Of a stretch of DNA of 64,000 nucleotides, positions 54,085-62,884 are shown in pieces. Source of the DNA: Henriciella sp. (GTDB taxonomy: Bacteria; Pseudomonadota; Alphaproteobacteria; Caulobacterales; Hyphomonadaceae). The translations under genes and the position numbers were made by a program. The notes beneath the pieces were generated by a model that did not search any database, was not told where the DNA came from, and saw only the letters and a program-made list of their open reading frames with translations. Where the stretch lies: assembly GCA_021776655.1 (NCBI GenBank), contig JAJFFK010000004.1, forward strand, positions 1 to 64,000, in the 5' to 3' direction. Every line of letters starts with the position of its first letter. The stretch's first letter is position 1.

Positions 54085-54130
54085 GCGCCGGGTTTTTCTC
54101 AGCCGCCACTGGACGCCGGGGCGCTTTTGT
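54083..54130 (+). terminator. possible terminator after ecm
   Basis: AAGCGCC (54083-54089, overlapping the stop codon) pairs with GGCGCTT (54120-54126), followed by TTGTCT. The loop is long (30 nt) but GC-rich and could fold further. It would separate ecm from the acyl-CoA synthetase gene. Modest evidence. Confidence 0.35.
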
Positions 54131-54204
54131 CTAGCGTAAGAGTTAACCCACGCGCTTTGCACTTTTAAAGCAGCTGGGAGAAGAGACTTTGGGAGGTCCG
54201 TAGA

Positions 54205-55773
54205 ATGCTCAATGTTCAATCCATGCCGCATATCGCCGACATTACGCGTGTACAGGCCGAAATCCGACCTGACGAAACCGCCTTCTGGATTGAGGGCGAA
54301 GAAACCACGTTCAAACAGCTCGACACACGCGCCAATCAGGTGGCCAATGGCCTGACCGCGCTCGGAGTTGGGCCAGATATGCGGATTGGGTATTTGGCCA
54401 AGAATACCGCGATCTATTATGAGATGGCGTTTGGGGCGGCCAAGATTCGCGCGGTGATGAACGGGATAAATACGCGGCTGGCCCCGCCAGAGGTTCAATA
54501 TATTTTGGCGGATGCAGCTGTCAGTGTCCTGTTCGTCGGCCCGGAATTCTGTGAAATGGTCACAGCGATCAAGGATCAATGCCCGGCCTTGCAGCATGTC
54601 ATCTGTCTTGATGCCGGACATGGCGACTGGCCGAACTATGCCACCTGGCGCGATACCCAAAGCGAGGTTGCACCGGCGATCACACCGCTTGATGATGATG
54701 ACGTCATCCAGCTCTACACCTCTGGAACCACTGGACGCCCCAAGGGCGTGATGCTGACCAATGCCAATTACACATCGTATATGCAGCAATGCCAGATGCT
54801 CGATTGGGCCACTTATGAGGTCGGCGACGCGGTGATGAACGCGATGCCTCTGTTCCACGTTGCGGGCGTCAATGCGGGTATGCTGGCCACCGCACAGGGG
54901 GCAAAAGTCGTGGTTCTGCCAGAGATTGTGCCGAAAAACATCCTCGATTTGATTGAGCAACAGAAGATCGCGCACGCTTTCTGGGTTCCGGCTGTGATCT
55001 TGATGTTAAGCCAGCAGCCTGATTTCCGCTCACGTGACTATTCCAGCCTGAAACAGGTTTTCTATGGCGCTTCGCCGATCGCTGAAGATCTTCTGGTGCT
55101 GGCTGTCGAGGTTCTGGAGGCGCAATTTACGCAAGTGTACGGCCTGACAGAAACCGTTGGCGGCGGCACGTATTTGCCCCCGGATGCGCACGACCCGGCG
55201 CGCGGCAAGCTGCGCAGTTGCGGCCTGCCTTACCCTGAAACGGAAATCCGTTGCGTCGATGCGCATGGCAAAGCAGTGCCAACCGGCGAGGTTGGCGAGA
55301 TTGCAATCAAGTCAGGATTCGTGATGAAGGGCTACTGGAACCGGCCGGATGCCACCGAAGAAGCCATCCGTGACGGCTTTTTCTATACCGGAGATGCAGG
55401 TTATTTCGACGATGAAGGCTTCCTGTACATTCATGACCGGGTCAAGGACATGATCGTGTCGGGCGGCGAGAACGTCTATCCAGCGGAAGTTGAGAACGCG
55501 ATCTTCGGGCATCCAGATGTCGCCGATGTCGCGGTGATTGGCATCCCGGATGACAAATGGGGCGAGGCGGTCAAGGCGATTATTGTCGCCAAACCAGGCA
55601 CCGACCCAACCACCGATGATATTGTCAAATGGGCGCGTGAGCGGATTGCCGGGTTCAAATGCCCCAAGACAGTCGACCGGGTCGAGGAAATGCCGCGCAA
55701 CCCGTCCGGTAAAATTCTACGCAAAGACTTGCGCGAGCCGTATTGGAAAGGCCGCGAAAGACAAGTCGGATAG
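54205..55773 (+). CDS. AMP-forming fatty acyl-CoA synthetase
   Basis: This is an ANL-superfamily ligase with LYTSGTTGRPKGVMLT (P-loop), VYGLTETVGGG, FFYTGDAGYFDDEGFLYIHDR and the C-terminal catalytic lysine in PRNPSGKILRKDLRE. It probably activates a fatty or short-chain acid to its CoA thioester. The length, 522 aa, is normal. GGAGG precedes ATG 54205 by 8 nt. It follows ecm and may feed acyl-CoA into the same metabolism; that link is inference. Confidence 0.9.
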   Translation: MLNVQSMPHIADITRVQAEIRPDETAFWIEGEETTFKQLDTRANQVANGLTALGVGPDMRIGYLAKNTAIYYEMAFGAAKIRAVMNGINTRLAPPEVQYILADAAVSVLFVGPEFCEMVTAIKDQCPALQHVICLDAGHGDWPNYATWRDTQSEVAPAITPLDDDDVIQLYTSGTTGRPKGVMLTNANYTSYMQQCQMLDWATYEVGDAVMNAMPLFHVAGVNAGMLATAQGAKVVVLPEIVPKNILDLIEQQKIAHAFWVPAVILMLSQQPDFRSRDYSSLKQVFYGASPIAEDLLVLAVEVLEAQFTQVYGLTETVGGGTYLPPDAHDPARGKLRSCGLPYPETEIRCVDAHGKAVPTGEVGEIAIKSGFVMKGYWNRPDATEEAIRDGFFYTGDAGYFDDEGFLYIHDRVKDMIVSGGENVYPAEVENAIFGHPDVADVAVIGIPDDKWGEAVKAIIVAKPGTDPTTDDIVKWARERIAGFKCPKTVDRVEEMPRNPSGKILRKDLREPYWKGRERQVG

Positions 55774-55827
55774 GTTTGAGTTTTGCCCCCCTTCCGACTG
55801 TCCCGGCGAAAGCCGGGCTCTCCCGCC

Positions 55828-55866
55828 GGGTCCCGGATATTTGCTGACGCAAATTCCGGGATGACA
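55828..55866 (-). repeat. repeat family A, copy 4
   Basis: Read on the minus strand this begins TGTCATCCCGGA, has a changed hairpin core (atttgcgtcagcaaat, itself self-complementary), and ends TATCCGGGACCC. Ends match the copies at 18992 and 19304 while the core differs but still pairs. Confidence 0.65.
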
Positions 55867-55904
55867 ATTTGGTATGGGGGAGCACAGCCCCCTCATCCCG
55901 ATTG

Positions 55905-55977
55905 TCCCGGACTTGATCCGGGATCTCTCGCAAGGCTCCCGGTCGCCGTGGCGCGAGACTCCGGATCAAGCCCGGAG
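55905..55977. repeat. 73-nt hairpin element with CCGGACTTGATCCGG arms
   Basis: TCCCGGACTTGATCCGGGA (55905-55923) and the inverted CTCCGGATCAAGCCCGGAG (55959-55977) form a long hairpin. The first arm matches the palindrome inside mutL (2761-2779) except for its outermost base on each side. No gene is present in 55774-56366, which is filled mostly by repeats. Confidence 0.65.
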
Positions 55978-55990
55978 CCATCGGAGAAGG

Positions 55991-56076
55991 AAACAGTCTT
56001 GAACTCGGTTCATGTTCGCGCAGCGAACGGAACCCGCTTCGCCTCGCGTCGCCCTCCGGGCGACGCGGGGCAAAAC
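55991..56076 (-). repeat. repeat family B, copy 3
   Basis: This is inverted relative to the copies at 19051 and 19204. It shares the aaacag ... ttgaactcggttcatg and ggaacccgcttcgcctcgcg blocks, and ends gggcaaaac. The two internal stems (ttcgcgcagcgaa; gtcgccctccgggcgac) differ in sequence from the other copies but keep pairing. Confidence 0.65.
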
Positions 56077-56324
56077 AAACCCGAGATAAAACACACAGGA
56101 CCGGAAATAACGTCGTCTCAGTCTTCGTATCCCGTCGACCTACTTTAATAGGTGGGTGCCAGATGAAAAAGACCACGGTCTAATCCAGCGCCAGCTCCCT
56201 GACGGAACTCAAGGTCGGCGGATAGCTAACGTCCTCGAGCGCCCCAGTACCTGTGCTAATACAATATAGGCGATGCAAAGGTAAATGTAAGTGAAATTTC
56301 GCTGTGCAGAGCGAACCTGCTAGG

Positions 56325-56351
56325 CTCCAAACCCAATCAAATCGCCACTTT
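56325..56351. repeat. solo end of the 33-kb MITE-like element
   Basis: The 27 bases from CTCCAAACCC to CACTTT are identical to the left end of the element at 33379. No matching right end is found nearby, so this is a solo terminal repeat or a deletion remnant. It lies just downstream of the DUF971 gene stop. Confidence 0.65.
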
Positions 56352-56366
56352 GGCGCTGTCTTGACC

Positions 56367-56684
56367 CTAGGTAGAGGCGGTCTGCGATGCGCCAAGCTGT
56401 CTCAGGTACGCCCACGTGAACAGGCCGCTGGAGTGGCCATCGGAAAACCAGATACGCACAGCATAGCGGCCAACCGGTTCAGCCTTTTCGACGCCAATAT
56501 CCGCAGCAATGATCGGTTGCGGCGGTTTCGGGCCGCCGCCATGGCCTTGTACCTCGGCCGATGGGCTTTCCTCGCGCAGCATCTTGTATGGCAGATCGAA
56601 GCTTTCACCATCATCAAATGTGATGCTCAATAGGCGCTTGCGGCGGACAAATCGCAGGGTTTCCGGCCAAGCCTGGTTGCTCAT
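56367..56684 (-). CDS. DUF971 (gamma-butyrobetaine hydroxylase N-domain-like) protein
   Basis: The 105-aa protein matches DUF971: [41 protein letters not shown] and the C-terminal [24 protein letters not shown]. Stand-alone DUF971 proteins are often found near Fe-S assembly genes; the function is not settled. It overlaps the Trm112 gene by 4 bp (ATGA). Its TAG stop lies within the inverted CCTAGGGTCA motif. Confidence 0.88.
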   Translation of the reverse strand: MSNQAWPETLRFVRRKRLLSITFDDGESFDLPYKMLREESPSAEVQGHGGGPKPPQPIIAADIGVEKAEPVGRYAVRIWFSDGHSSGLFTWAYLRQLGASQTAST

Positions 56685-56911
56685 ACCGGATCCGTCGTCA
56701 GATCGCGGGCTTCGCTTTCCAGCATGATCGGCATGCCGTCACGGATCGGATAAGCGAGCTTGGCTTTCTTTGACACCAGTTCGCAGCGCGCCGCATCAAA
56801 CACTAGCGGGCCGCGCGTAACCGGGCAGATCAACAGCTCCAACAAGCGTGGATCGACACCGCATGGACCGGGACTGGTTGTGCCAGAGGGAGAAGAAGAC
56901 GGATCGCTCAT
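56681..56911 (-). CDS. Trm112-family small protein
   Basis: The 76-aa protein has [14 protein letters not shown] and [20 protein letters not shown], diagnostic of the Trm112/YcaR family. The N-terminal 18 residues ([18 protein letters not shown]) are low complexity. One zinc Cys (ICP) is evident and another in ARCEL. Eukaryotic homologues activate methyltransferases; the bacterial role is unclear. It overlaps both neighbours by 4 bp. Confidence 0.88.
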   Translation of the reverse strand: MSDPSSSPSGTTSPGPCGVDPRLLELLICPVTRGPLVFDAARCELVSKKAKLAYPIRDGMPIMLESEARDLTTDPV

Positions 56912-57612
56912 TGCAAGGTCGAGGTGTCGTCGCCCGGCACATCCATGTCAAGCAGCGCCTTCAGCGTCGCCGCGCGATCTGTAACCGTCAGCGCTTCGAG
57001 CAAAGCCTGTTTCTCTATCGCCTCAAACGGACAGCCTGCACTCAAGGCATTGATCAGCGTTTCCAGGGGCGCAGTCGCAACCGCGTCCCAATCCACTTCA
57101 AGACTGTTGACTGTGGAGTAGCGCCGCAAGGACGCCAATAATAGTGTTCGGTCCGGCGCAGCATGCGCGCCCGGATCAATCAGGTCAGCGGCGTAAACGC
57201 TCCAATCTGGACGAACCTGGCGATAGGGTGAGGTCACCACACATTCTTCGCCGATGGTAAAACGGCAAATGCCGGACAAAGAGACCAGATAGCGGCCATC
57301 ATCGGTTTCTGTGTACGAGGTCAAGCGCCCGGCGCAACCAACGCTTGCCAGCGCAGGCTTGAGTTTATCATCGCTAAGCGGCTGGACCATGCCAATCATC
57401 CGGTGGCCCGCCAGCGTATCATCAATCATGCTGAGATAGCGCGGCTCGAAAATATTCATCGGCAATGACCCGCGCGGAAACACCAGAGCGCCCAATAGCG
57501 GGAAAACCGGAATGATCTGCGGTAAGTCTGAGACTTTATGATACGCCTCTGCACTCAAAAATTCTGTCCTTATGTGTCGCGCTGAACCTGATAATTCGGT
57601 TCTCCAGAACAT
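56908..57612 (-). CDS. LON substrate-binding-domain protein
   Basis: The protein contains only the Lon N-terminal domain: [34 protein letters not shown], then [29 protein letters not shown] and FRI-like CRFTIGEE. No AAA or protease domain follows, so it is a stand-alone substrate-binding protein. The C-terminal helices have [22 protein letters not shown] 57612 is used, though the frame is open to 57660 and the SD is weak. It is 54 bp after cnoX and overlaps the Trm112 gene. Confidence 0.88.
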   Translation of the reverse strand: MFWRTELSGSARHIRTEFLSAEAYHKVSDLPQIIPVFPLLGALVFPRGSLPMNIFEPRYLSMIDDTLAGHRMIGMVQPLSDDKLKPALASVGCAGRLTSYTETDDGRYLVSLSGICRFTIGEECVVTSPYRQVRPDWSVYAADLIDPGAHAAPDRTLLLASLRRYSTVNSLEVDWDAVATAPLETLINALSAGCPFEAIEKQALLEALTVTDRAATLKALLDMDVPGDDTSTLQ

Positions 57613-57666
57613 TGTTTTCACGCGCTTTATGGGCAGCGAACCGCATATATTTCGCCTCAAAGCGCT

Positions 57667-58557
57667 CTAGGCGAACATCAGCGATCCAAGTCGGCGGCGG
57701 CCATCGATTGTAAGTGGATCTTTTGGTCCCGCCGCTTCAAATATGTCTAGCAGCTTGGCCTTGGCTTTGCCATCTTGCCAAGCAAGATCAGCGCTCAAAA
57801 TGGTCAGCAAATGGTCGGCGGCGTCCTTGTTTTTACCCGCGCCGATCAGCTTTTCGGCGAGCGTAAATCGGGCCTCGTGGTCGCCCGGCGCGCCAGCAAC
57901 GTCTTCACGTGCGCGCGCCATGTCTTCATCAAGCGGGGTTTCCGCCATCAGACTGATGGCTGTCCGCACGGACTTTATCGCCGGGTCAGACGCCTGGTCT
58001 TCCGGGGCCATGTCGAGCATCTGACTGGCCCGCTCAGGATCACCATTGGCAAGATAGCATCGCGCCAGACCGGCGATTGCGGCAATGTTCTGCGGGTCTG
58101 CCTCAAGCACGGCGCCGTAGAGCTGCGCGGCGGTAGCGATATCACCAGCCTGTACGGCATTCTGGGCCTCTGCCAGATTGTCCTCGGTCTGTATGCCACC
58201 CTCCGTCGCGCCAAGAATCTTGTCGATGAATTGGCGAACCTGGCCCTCGGGCAGCGCGCCCTGAAATCCGTCAACTGGGCGGCCTTTATCAAACGCGAAC
58301 ACAGATGGTATCGACCGCACGCCCATTTGACCGGCCACATCTGGATGCTCTTCCGTGTTGATTTTGACGAGTTTGACCTTGCCACCCTGGCTATTGATGA
58401 CCTTTTCGAGGGTCGGCGTCAGCGTTCGGCAAGGGCCGCACCATGGCGCCCAGAAATCAACCAGGACCGGTTGCTCATTCGACGCCTCGATCACATCGGC
58501 CATGAAGGCCTGATCTGAAGAGTCTTTGATATAGGGTGAGGGTGCTGTGTCAGTCAT
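57667..58557 (-). CDS. thioredoxin-TPR co-chaperone (CnoX/YbbN-like)
   Basis: The thioredoxin domain (about residues 12-118) has VLVDFWAPWCGPCRTLTPTLE with a full WCGPC site and the cis-Pro in VRSIPSVFAFDKG. Three or more TPR-like helical pairs follow (AQAGDIATAAQLYGAVLEADP; ARCYLANGDPERASQMLDMAP). This is the CnoX/YbbN layout. E. coli CnoX lacks the CxxC pair, whereas here it is intact, as in alphaproteobacterial homologues, so it may also reduce disulfides. It heads the four-gene operon CnoX-LonN-Trm112-DUF971. Confidence 0.9.
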   Translation of the reverse strand: MTDTAPSPYIKDSSDQAFMADVIEASNEQPVLVDFWAPWCGPCRTLTPTLEKVINSQGGKVKLVKINTEEHPDVAGQMGVRSIPSVFAFDKGRPVDGFQGALPEGQVRQFIDKILGATEGGIQTEDNLAEAQNAVQAGDIATAAQLYGAVLEADPQNIAAIAGLARCYLANGDPERASQMLDMAPEDQASDPAIKSVRTAISLMAETPLDEDMARAREDVAGAPGDHEARFTLAEKLIGAGKNKDAADHLLTILSADLAWQDGKAKAKLLDIFEAAGPKDPLTIDGRRRLGSLMFA

Positions 58558-58638
58558 GGTCTCGGCTCAATCTGTTTTTCCGAATGTTATTTGGGATCAA
58601 TAGCACGCCTGCGCAAGCCATCCGGTACTGTCGGCGAC

Positions 58639-59286
58639 CTATGAGTGAGCTTCTGCGCCCCAGACCGCATCGATCTGGCGATCGCGGCCACAGCCATTGC
58701 GGTAGAAGCGGTAGCGCGTGGCATTTTTCAGGTAATAGTCCTGATGATAGCGCTCGGCGGCATAGAAAGGCGTTTCATCGCGCACGGCCGTGACAATTGG
58801 CGCAGGCAGATGATTGTTCGCTTCAATCTCGGAAAACTCAGCGTCTACCGCCGCGCGCTCAGCAGCGGAATTGACGAAGATCGCACTTGTATAACTGTTG
58901 CCGCGATCACAGAACTGACCGCCGGCATCGGTAGGGTCGATGTGGCGCACAAAATAACTGACCAGAGTCGCATAATCGACTTTAGCCGGATCATAGGTGA
59001 CTTTCACCGCTTCCAGATGACCTTGGCGCGAATGGGTTTTATAAGTTGGATTAACCGTCGCCCCGCCAGTATAGCCGGAAATTGTCTCAACCACGCCGTC
59101 AAGCTTGTCAAAATCAGCTTCAACACACCAAAAGCAGCCGCCGGCAAAAATGGCGGTTTCCAAGCCAGCCGATAAAGCCGGGGCAGGGCGATCTTGCGCG
59201 CCTGCATGCATGACAAAAGACGTGATGACGGCAAGGCTGCCTGCGATCAAAGAGAGCGGGAGAGGATGCGTCAGTTTCATGGGCAT
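58639..59286 (-). CDS. msrA: exported peptide-methionine (S)-S-oxide reductase
   Basis: The MsrA motif GGCFWCVEADFDKLDGV with its catalytic Cys is present, followed by ISGYTGG, YKTHSRQGHLEAVKVTYDP, HIDPTDAGGQFCDRGNSY and AERYHQDYYLKN. The N-terminus (MPMKLTHPLPLSLIAGSLAVITSF...HAGA) is a signal sequence, so this copy repairs oxidised methionine in the periplasm. ATG 59286 or 59280 is the start. A later Cys (NGCGRD) may act as resolving residue. Confidence 0.9.
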   Translation of the reverse strand: MPMKLTHPLPLSLIAGSLAVITSFVMHAGAQDRPAPALSAGLETAIFAGGCFWCVEADFDKLDGVVETISGYTGGATVNPTYKTHSRQGHLEAVKVTYDPAKVDYATLVSYFVRHIDPTDAGGQFCDRGNSYTSAIFVNSAAERAAVDAEFSEIEANNHLPAPIVTAVRDETPFYAAERYHQDYYLKNATRYRFYRNGCGRDRQIDAVWGAEAHS

Positions 59287-59384
59287 AGCAGGTCTATCGG
59301 TTCGGGGAAATCCGGATATGCCCTCGCATGCACCAGAAAGCGAGCCCATTTCTTCAGTTATCACGAGGTTTTGAGCGGCAGAGC

Positions 59385-60140
59385 TTACGCTTCAGACAGG
59401 CGCGCCATTTCCTCGTCCGACAGTTCGGAATTGTCATACACGTTCTGAACATCATCAAGCTCATCGAGCAAATCGAGCAGTCGCATCAGTTTGTCAGCCT
59501 CTTCGCCTGCGACCGGCACTGTATTGGTCGGCTTCCAGATCAGCTTGGTTGATTTGGCTTCGTGCTCGCCGAACTGGCCTTCAAGCGCGCTTGCAACCTC
59601 CATCAGCGCCTCACGTTCGGTATAGATGAAGTGGCCGTCAGTATCGGTTTCAACATCACTGGCACCCGCTTCAATCGCGGCGTCCATAACTGTTTCCTCA
59701 TCACCAACCTCGGGCACAAACTGGATCTCGCCGACATTTTCGAACCCGAATGAGACCGAGCCGGTTTCACCCAGATTGCCGCCATTTTTCGAGAACGTCG
59801 TGCGAATCTCACCTGCTGCGCGGTTCTTGTTGTCGGTTGACGCCTCAACGATAATACCAACGCCGCCGGGACCAAACCCCTCATAGCGGATCTCGATATA
59901 CTCATCACCGCTGCCACCGACGCCTTTATCAACGGCGCGTTTGATATTGTCCTTTGGCATCGATTGGGCGCGGGCGTTCTGGATCGCCAAACGCAGGCGC
60001 GGATTGCCATCCGGGTCAAGGCCACCCATTTTCGAGGCAATGGTGATTTCCTTGGACAGGCGCGAGAACAGCACGGCGCGCTTTTTGTCCTGCGCGCCTT
60101 TGCGGTGCTGAATATTTGCCCATTTACTGTGGCCGGCCAT
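59385..60140 (-). CDS. yebC: YebC/PmpR-family protein
   Basis: The sequence [22 protein letters not shown] is the invariant start of the family. Further segments are [36 protein letters not shown] and [16 protein letters not shown]. YebC proteins are described both as DNA-binding regulators and, more recently, as translation factors that relieve ribosome stalling at polyproline. The length of 251 aa is normal. The protein is cytoplasmic. It lies upstream of msrA in the same direction. Confidence 0.96.
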   Translation of the reverse strand: MAGHSKWANIQHRKGAQDKKRAVLFSRLSKEITIASKMGGLDPDGNPRLRLAIQNARAQSMPKDNIKRAVDKGVGGSGDEYIEIRYEGFGPGGVGIIVEASTDNKNRAAGEIRTTFSKNGGNLGETGSVSFGFENVGEIQFVPEVGDEETVMDAAIEAGASDVETDTDGHFIYTEREALMEVASALEGQFGEHEAKSTKLIWKPTNTVPVAGEEADKLMRLLDLLDELDDVQNVYDNSELSDEEMARLSEA

Positions 60141-60343
60141 GTGGATCTCTTTTGGTGGATTGGATTGACAGATCGCGGTTTAGCGCAGGCGAGCGGGATG
60201 GGGAAGGCCGCAGGCGCTGGCGGTTCCGTTTCGGCGCAAAAGCTTCAGAATGGGGCGCTGGTCAGCCTTTGGACTTTCCATCGATTATACGTATAACAAA
60301 CGCGATAGCGCCATCTTGCAAGCTATACCCGGAGACATTGACG

Positions 60344-61801
60344 ATGAAAAAACGCCCTTTAGTCGCCGCAATTTTGTTCAGTATAACAGCGCAATACGCC
60401 TTCGCGCAGGACAATCCATTTACAGCCCCGCCGCCCGCCAACCCTTTCACCATGGCACAAAGCCAGCTTTATGTCGGTGTGTTTGAATCCGACGCGGTGC
60501 GTCTGGAGCTTGTTGAAAATGATACCGGCGTCAGCGGCACGCTCTATTATGATGCGACCGGACAGACATATCCGATAACAGCGCAAATCGTTGAGACCGT
60601 CCTTGATGGCAGCTTCAGCGTTGCAGGAACGGACTTTGCGTTCACCTTTGCATTGGCGGATGACGCGAAGACCGGCCAGTTTGAAACCGAAGGGTATAAT
60701 GGTGTCCTGTCGGCGCATGGCATCGCGCCGCCGCCGCCGAGCCGTGTCGAAGAGATTTTCGATGAAGCGATTTCCCTCGCCGCCGCCCTGCCGGCCGAGC
60801 AACGCGGCTATACTGTGGCCGGCATGGTCAGCCTGCTAGCTGAGACGGGCGATACAGATGGTGCGATGGAGCTGACAGGGTCTCTGCCAGCGGGTGATGT
60901 TTACCGCTCGGCGGCCTTGGTCGGTGTTGCGGGCGGTCTGCTGAAAACAGAGGGTGTTGATGCTGCTCGCCAGCTAATGAACGGCGTGGTTGAGCCAAGC
61001 ATGCGCAGCAGTTTCGATGCCCGCTATGCCGGATATCTGACTGAGCAGGGCCAGCTTTCTGAGGCCTATACGTTCGCCTCAGGGCTGTCGGGCGCAAGTA
61101 GTGTTGGAATACTCACAATAGTCGCCCAGAGCGCGCGCGAAGCAGGCGATACGGCGATGGGCGATGCTGCCTTTGCCGATGCAGTGGCGCGAGCGAGCGG
61201 AGCAAGCGACAAGTCTGAACGAAATACCGGGTTTTTTCAGCTCGCGATTAGCCAGGCATCGCTCGGGGATGTTCAAGCCACCCGGTCTTATCTCGACCAG
61301 ATTGACGATGATTTTCTTCAAGTCATCGCCTATGTCTCAGCGGCCGAACAGTTTGTCCGTGACGGCAATCGCACCGCCGCCGAACAGTTGGCGTCGGATG
61401 CCTTTCGAAAAGCAAAGCGCGTCAAACCCAAGGCGATGCGGCCATCTGCCGTTATGGCGGTGACGCCCGCCTATGCGGCGCTCCGCGACACCGCTAAGCT
61501 TCAGGACATTGTCGAGTGGGTTAACCAACATAGTGCGTATTTGGTTGGTTCCGTTTGGAATAGTATTATCCGAACCCAGATCAGGTTTCGTTATCTTGAT
61601 GCCGCCCGGTCCAATGCCGCACAGCTCACACAAACAGACCTTGATAGTGAGATTCTTCAGGCCGTAGCCTATGACCAGGCCGATGCGGGCGATATTGACG
61701 GCGCGCTGCAAACGGTCAGGAGCATCTCAGTTCTACCCGTACGCATCACGTCGCTGGCGACGATCGCGCATAAATTGTATTTGCAATCGACAGAGGCGTA
61801 A
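60344..61801 (+). CDS. exported helical-repeat protein of unknown function
   Basis: The signal peptide (MKKRPLVAAILFSITAQYAFA) is followed by a beta-type domain of about 110 aa (SQLYVGVFESDAVRLELVEN ... GVSGTLYYDATGQTYPITAQ). After a Pro-rich hinge (GIAPPPPSRVEEIF) comes a TPR- or HEAT-like alpha-solenoid of about 350 aa. Its repeats include SLLAETGDTDGAMELTGSLP and ISQASLGDVQATRSYLDQI. No enzyme motif is seen. ATG 60344 has GGAG 9 nt upstream; the frame opens at 60116. It is divergent from yebC, with the promoters in 60141-60343. Confidence 0.7.
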   Translation: MKKRPLVAAILFSITAQYAFAQDNPFTAPPPANPFTMAQSQLYVGVFESDAVRLELVENDTGVSGTLYYDATGQTYPITAQIVETVLDGSFSVAGTDFAFTFALADDAKTGQFETEGYNGVLSAHGIAPPPPSRVEEIFDEAISLAAALPAEQRGYTVAGMVSLLAETGDTDGAMELTGSLPAGDVYRSAALVGVAGGLLKTEGVDAARQLMNGVVEPSMRSSFDARYAGYLTEQGQLSEAYTFASGLSGASSVGILTIVAQSAREAGDTAMGDAAFADAVARASGASDKSERNTGFFQLAISQASLGDVQATRSYLDQIDDDFLQVIAYVSAAEQFVRDGNRTAAEQLASDAFRKAKRVKPKAMRPSAVMAVTPAYAALRDTAKLQDIVEWVNQHSAYLVGSVWNSIIRTQIRFRYLDAARSNAAQLTQTDLDSEILQAVAYDQADAGDIDGALQTVRSISVLPVRITSLATIAHKLYLQSTEA

Positions 61802-61890
61802 GGTTGCGTCTGCTCATATAGTGTCCGGATAAAACAATGGCCCAGAGCATTTCAGCTTTCGGCGGAAACTCTATCAGGCCGCAAGCGCGT

Positions 61891-61932
61891 AGGCTCTCAG
61901 CGCAAGCTGAGACATAGCCGTGAGCGAAAACA
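61891..61932. repeat. repeat family C, copy 2
   Basis: AGGCTCTCAGCGCAAGCTGA followed by gacatagccgtgagcgaaa matches 51348-51390. It lies between two convergent genes, so it could act as a bidirectional stop, though no U-tract follows the hairpin. Confidence 0.6.
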
Positions 61933-61965
61933 AATTAGGCTGGTTTCGTCAAAGACGGACATGGC

Positions 61966-62787
61966 CTATTCAGGCACCATTTCGCTCAGTCGTCCGCCGA
62001 CCCGGATCGGCTCGACACGATGCGCCAGTCCTGTGGTGTCTTCGGTTTCGACATAGACCCCGCACAGCGTCCCCTCGCCAAGCGCTGGCTCGTAGCGCTT
62101 ACCGGGTAGCTGTGTGCTGAACCGACGCACCGAATTGTCCTTCTGCATGCCGATGACGCTGTCATAGTCTCCGCACATGCCGGCATCGCTTAGATAGGCC
62201 GTCCCGCCAGACAAGATCATATGGTCGGCTGTCGGCACGTGCGTATGGCTGCCAACCACCAGACTGGCCCGGCCATCACAATAATGCCCCATCGCCATTT
62301 TTTCGCTGGTCGCCTCGCAATGGATATCCACGATCACCGCGTCAGCGACCATGCCCAGCGGCATGCCTTCGAGCGCAGCTTCAACCGCGCTGAAGGGATT
62401 ATCCAGCGCCTGCTTCATGAACACTGCGCCCTGAACCTGGATCACGCCGACCCGGCGCCCATCCGGCAAAATGAACAGGTTCGAGCCTTGCCCAGGCGCG
62501 CCTGCAGCTTCTGGATAATTCAGCGGCCGCAAAAGTCGGCTCTCACGGGTGATGAAGGTCAGCGCCTCACGTTGATCCCAAGCATGATCGCCAAGTGTGA
62601 GGCAATCGGCGCCAGCGGCAAAAAACTCCCCGGCAATGACTTCGGTCAAACCAAAACCACCGGCTGCGTTCTCGGCGTTGACGACAACAAAATCGAGGCT
62701 CAGACGCGATTTGAGGCCCGGAAGATAATCAAGAACCGCCTGTCGGCCTGGCTTTCCGACCACATCGCCAAAGAATGCAAGTTTCAT
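61966..62787 (-). CDS. YmdB-type metallophosphoesterase (TIGR00282)
   Basis: The fold starts MKLAFFGDVVGKPGRQAVLDYLP. Metal-binding motifs are FGDVVG, VVNAENAAGGFG, LTLGDHAWDQ, IVDIHCEATSEKMAMG and VVGSHTHVPTAD. Bacterial YmdB is a 2',3'-cyclic nucleotide phosphodiesterase. All metal ligands appear intact. ATG 62787 is chosen because the family begins there; the frame is open to 62856. It is convergent with the exported helical-repeat gene and downstream of the partial gene at the right edge. Confidence 0.92.
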   Translation of the reverse strand: MKLAFFGDVVGKPGRQAVLDYLPGLKSRLSLDFVVVNAENAAGGFGLTEVIAGEFFAAGADCLTLGDHAWDQREALTFITRESRLLRPLNYPEAAGAPGQGSNLFILPDGRRVGVIQVQGAVFMKQALDNPFSAVEAALEGMPLGMVADAVIVDIHCEATSEKMAMGHYCDGRASLVVGSHTHVPTADHMILSGGTAYLSDAGMCGDYDSVIGMQKDNSVRRFSTQLPGKRYEPALGEGTLCGVYVETEDTTGLAHRVEPIRVGGRLSEMVPE

Positions 62788-62884
62788 CTTCGCTATATGC
62801 CCGCCAATGACGCAAAAGAAAAGGCGCGCGATGTTGCCACCGCGCGCCTGTATCAAGGTCTGAACTCAATGGAAAGGCAGACGC

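Noticed and set aside
53866-54975. A 369-codon minus-strand frame across the ecm-acyl-CoA synthetase junction
   Set aside because: It runs antisense to two confidently identified enzymes, and its composition (many His, Arg, Gln, Ile) is typical of an antisense shadow.
57775-58518. A 247-codon plus-strand frame opposite the thioredoxin-TPR gene
   Set aside because: Antisense to a clear WCGPC protein; no independent support.
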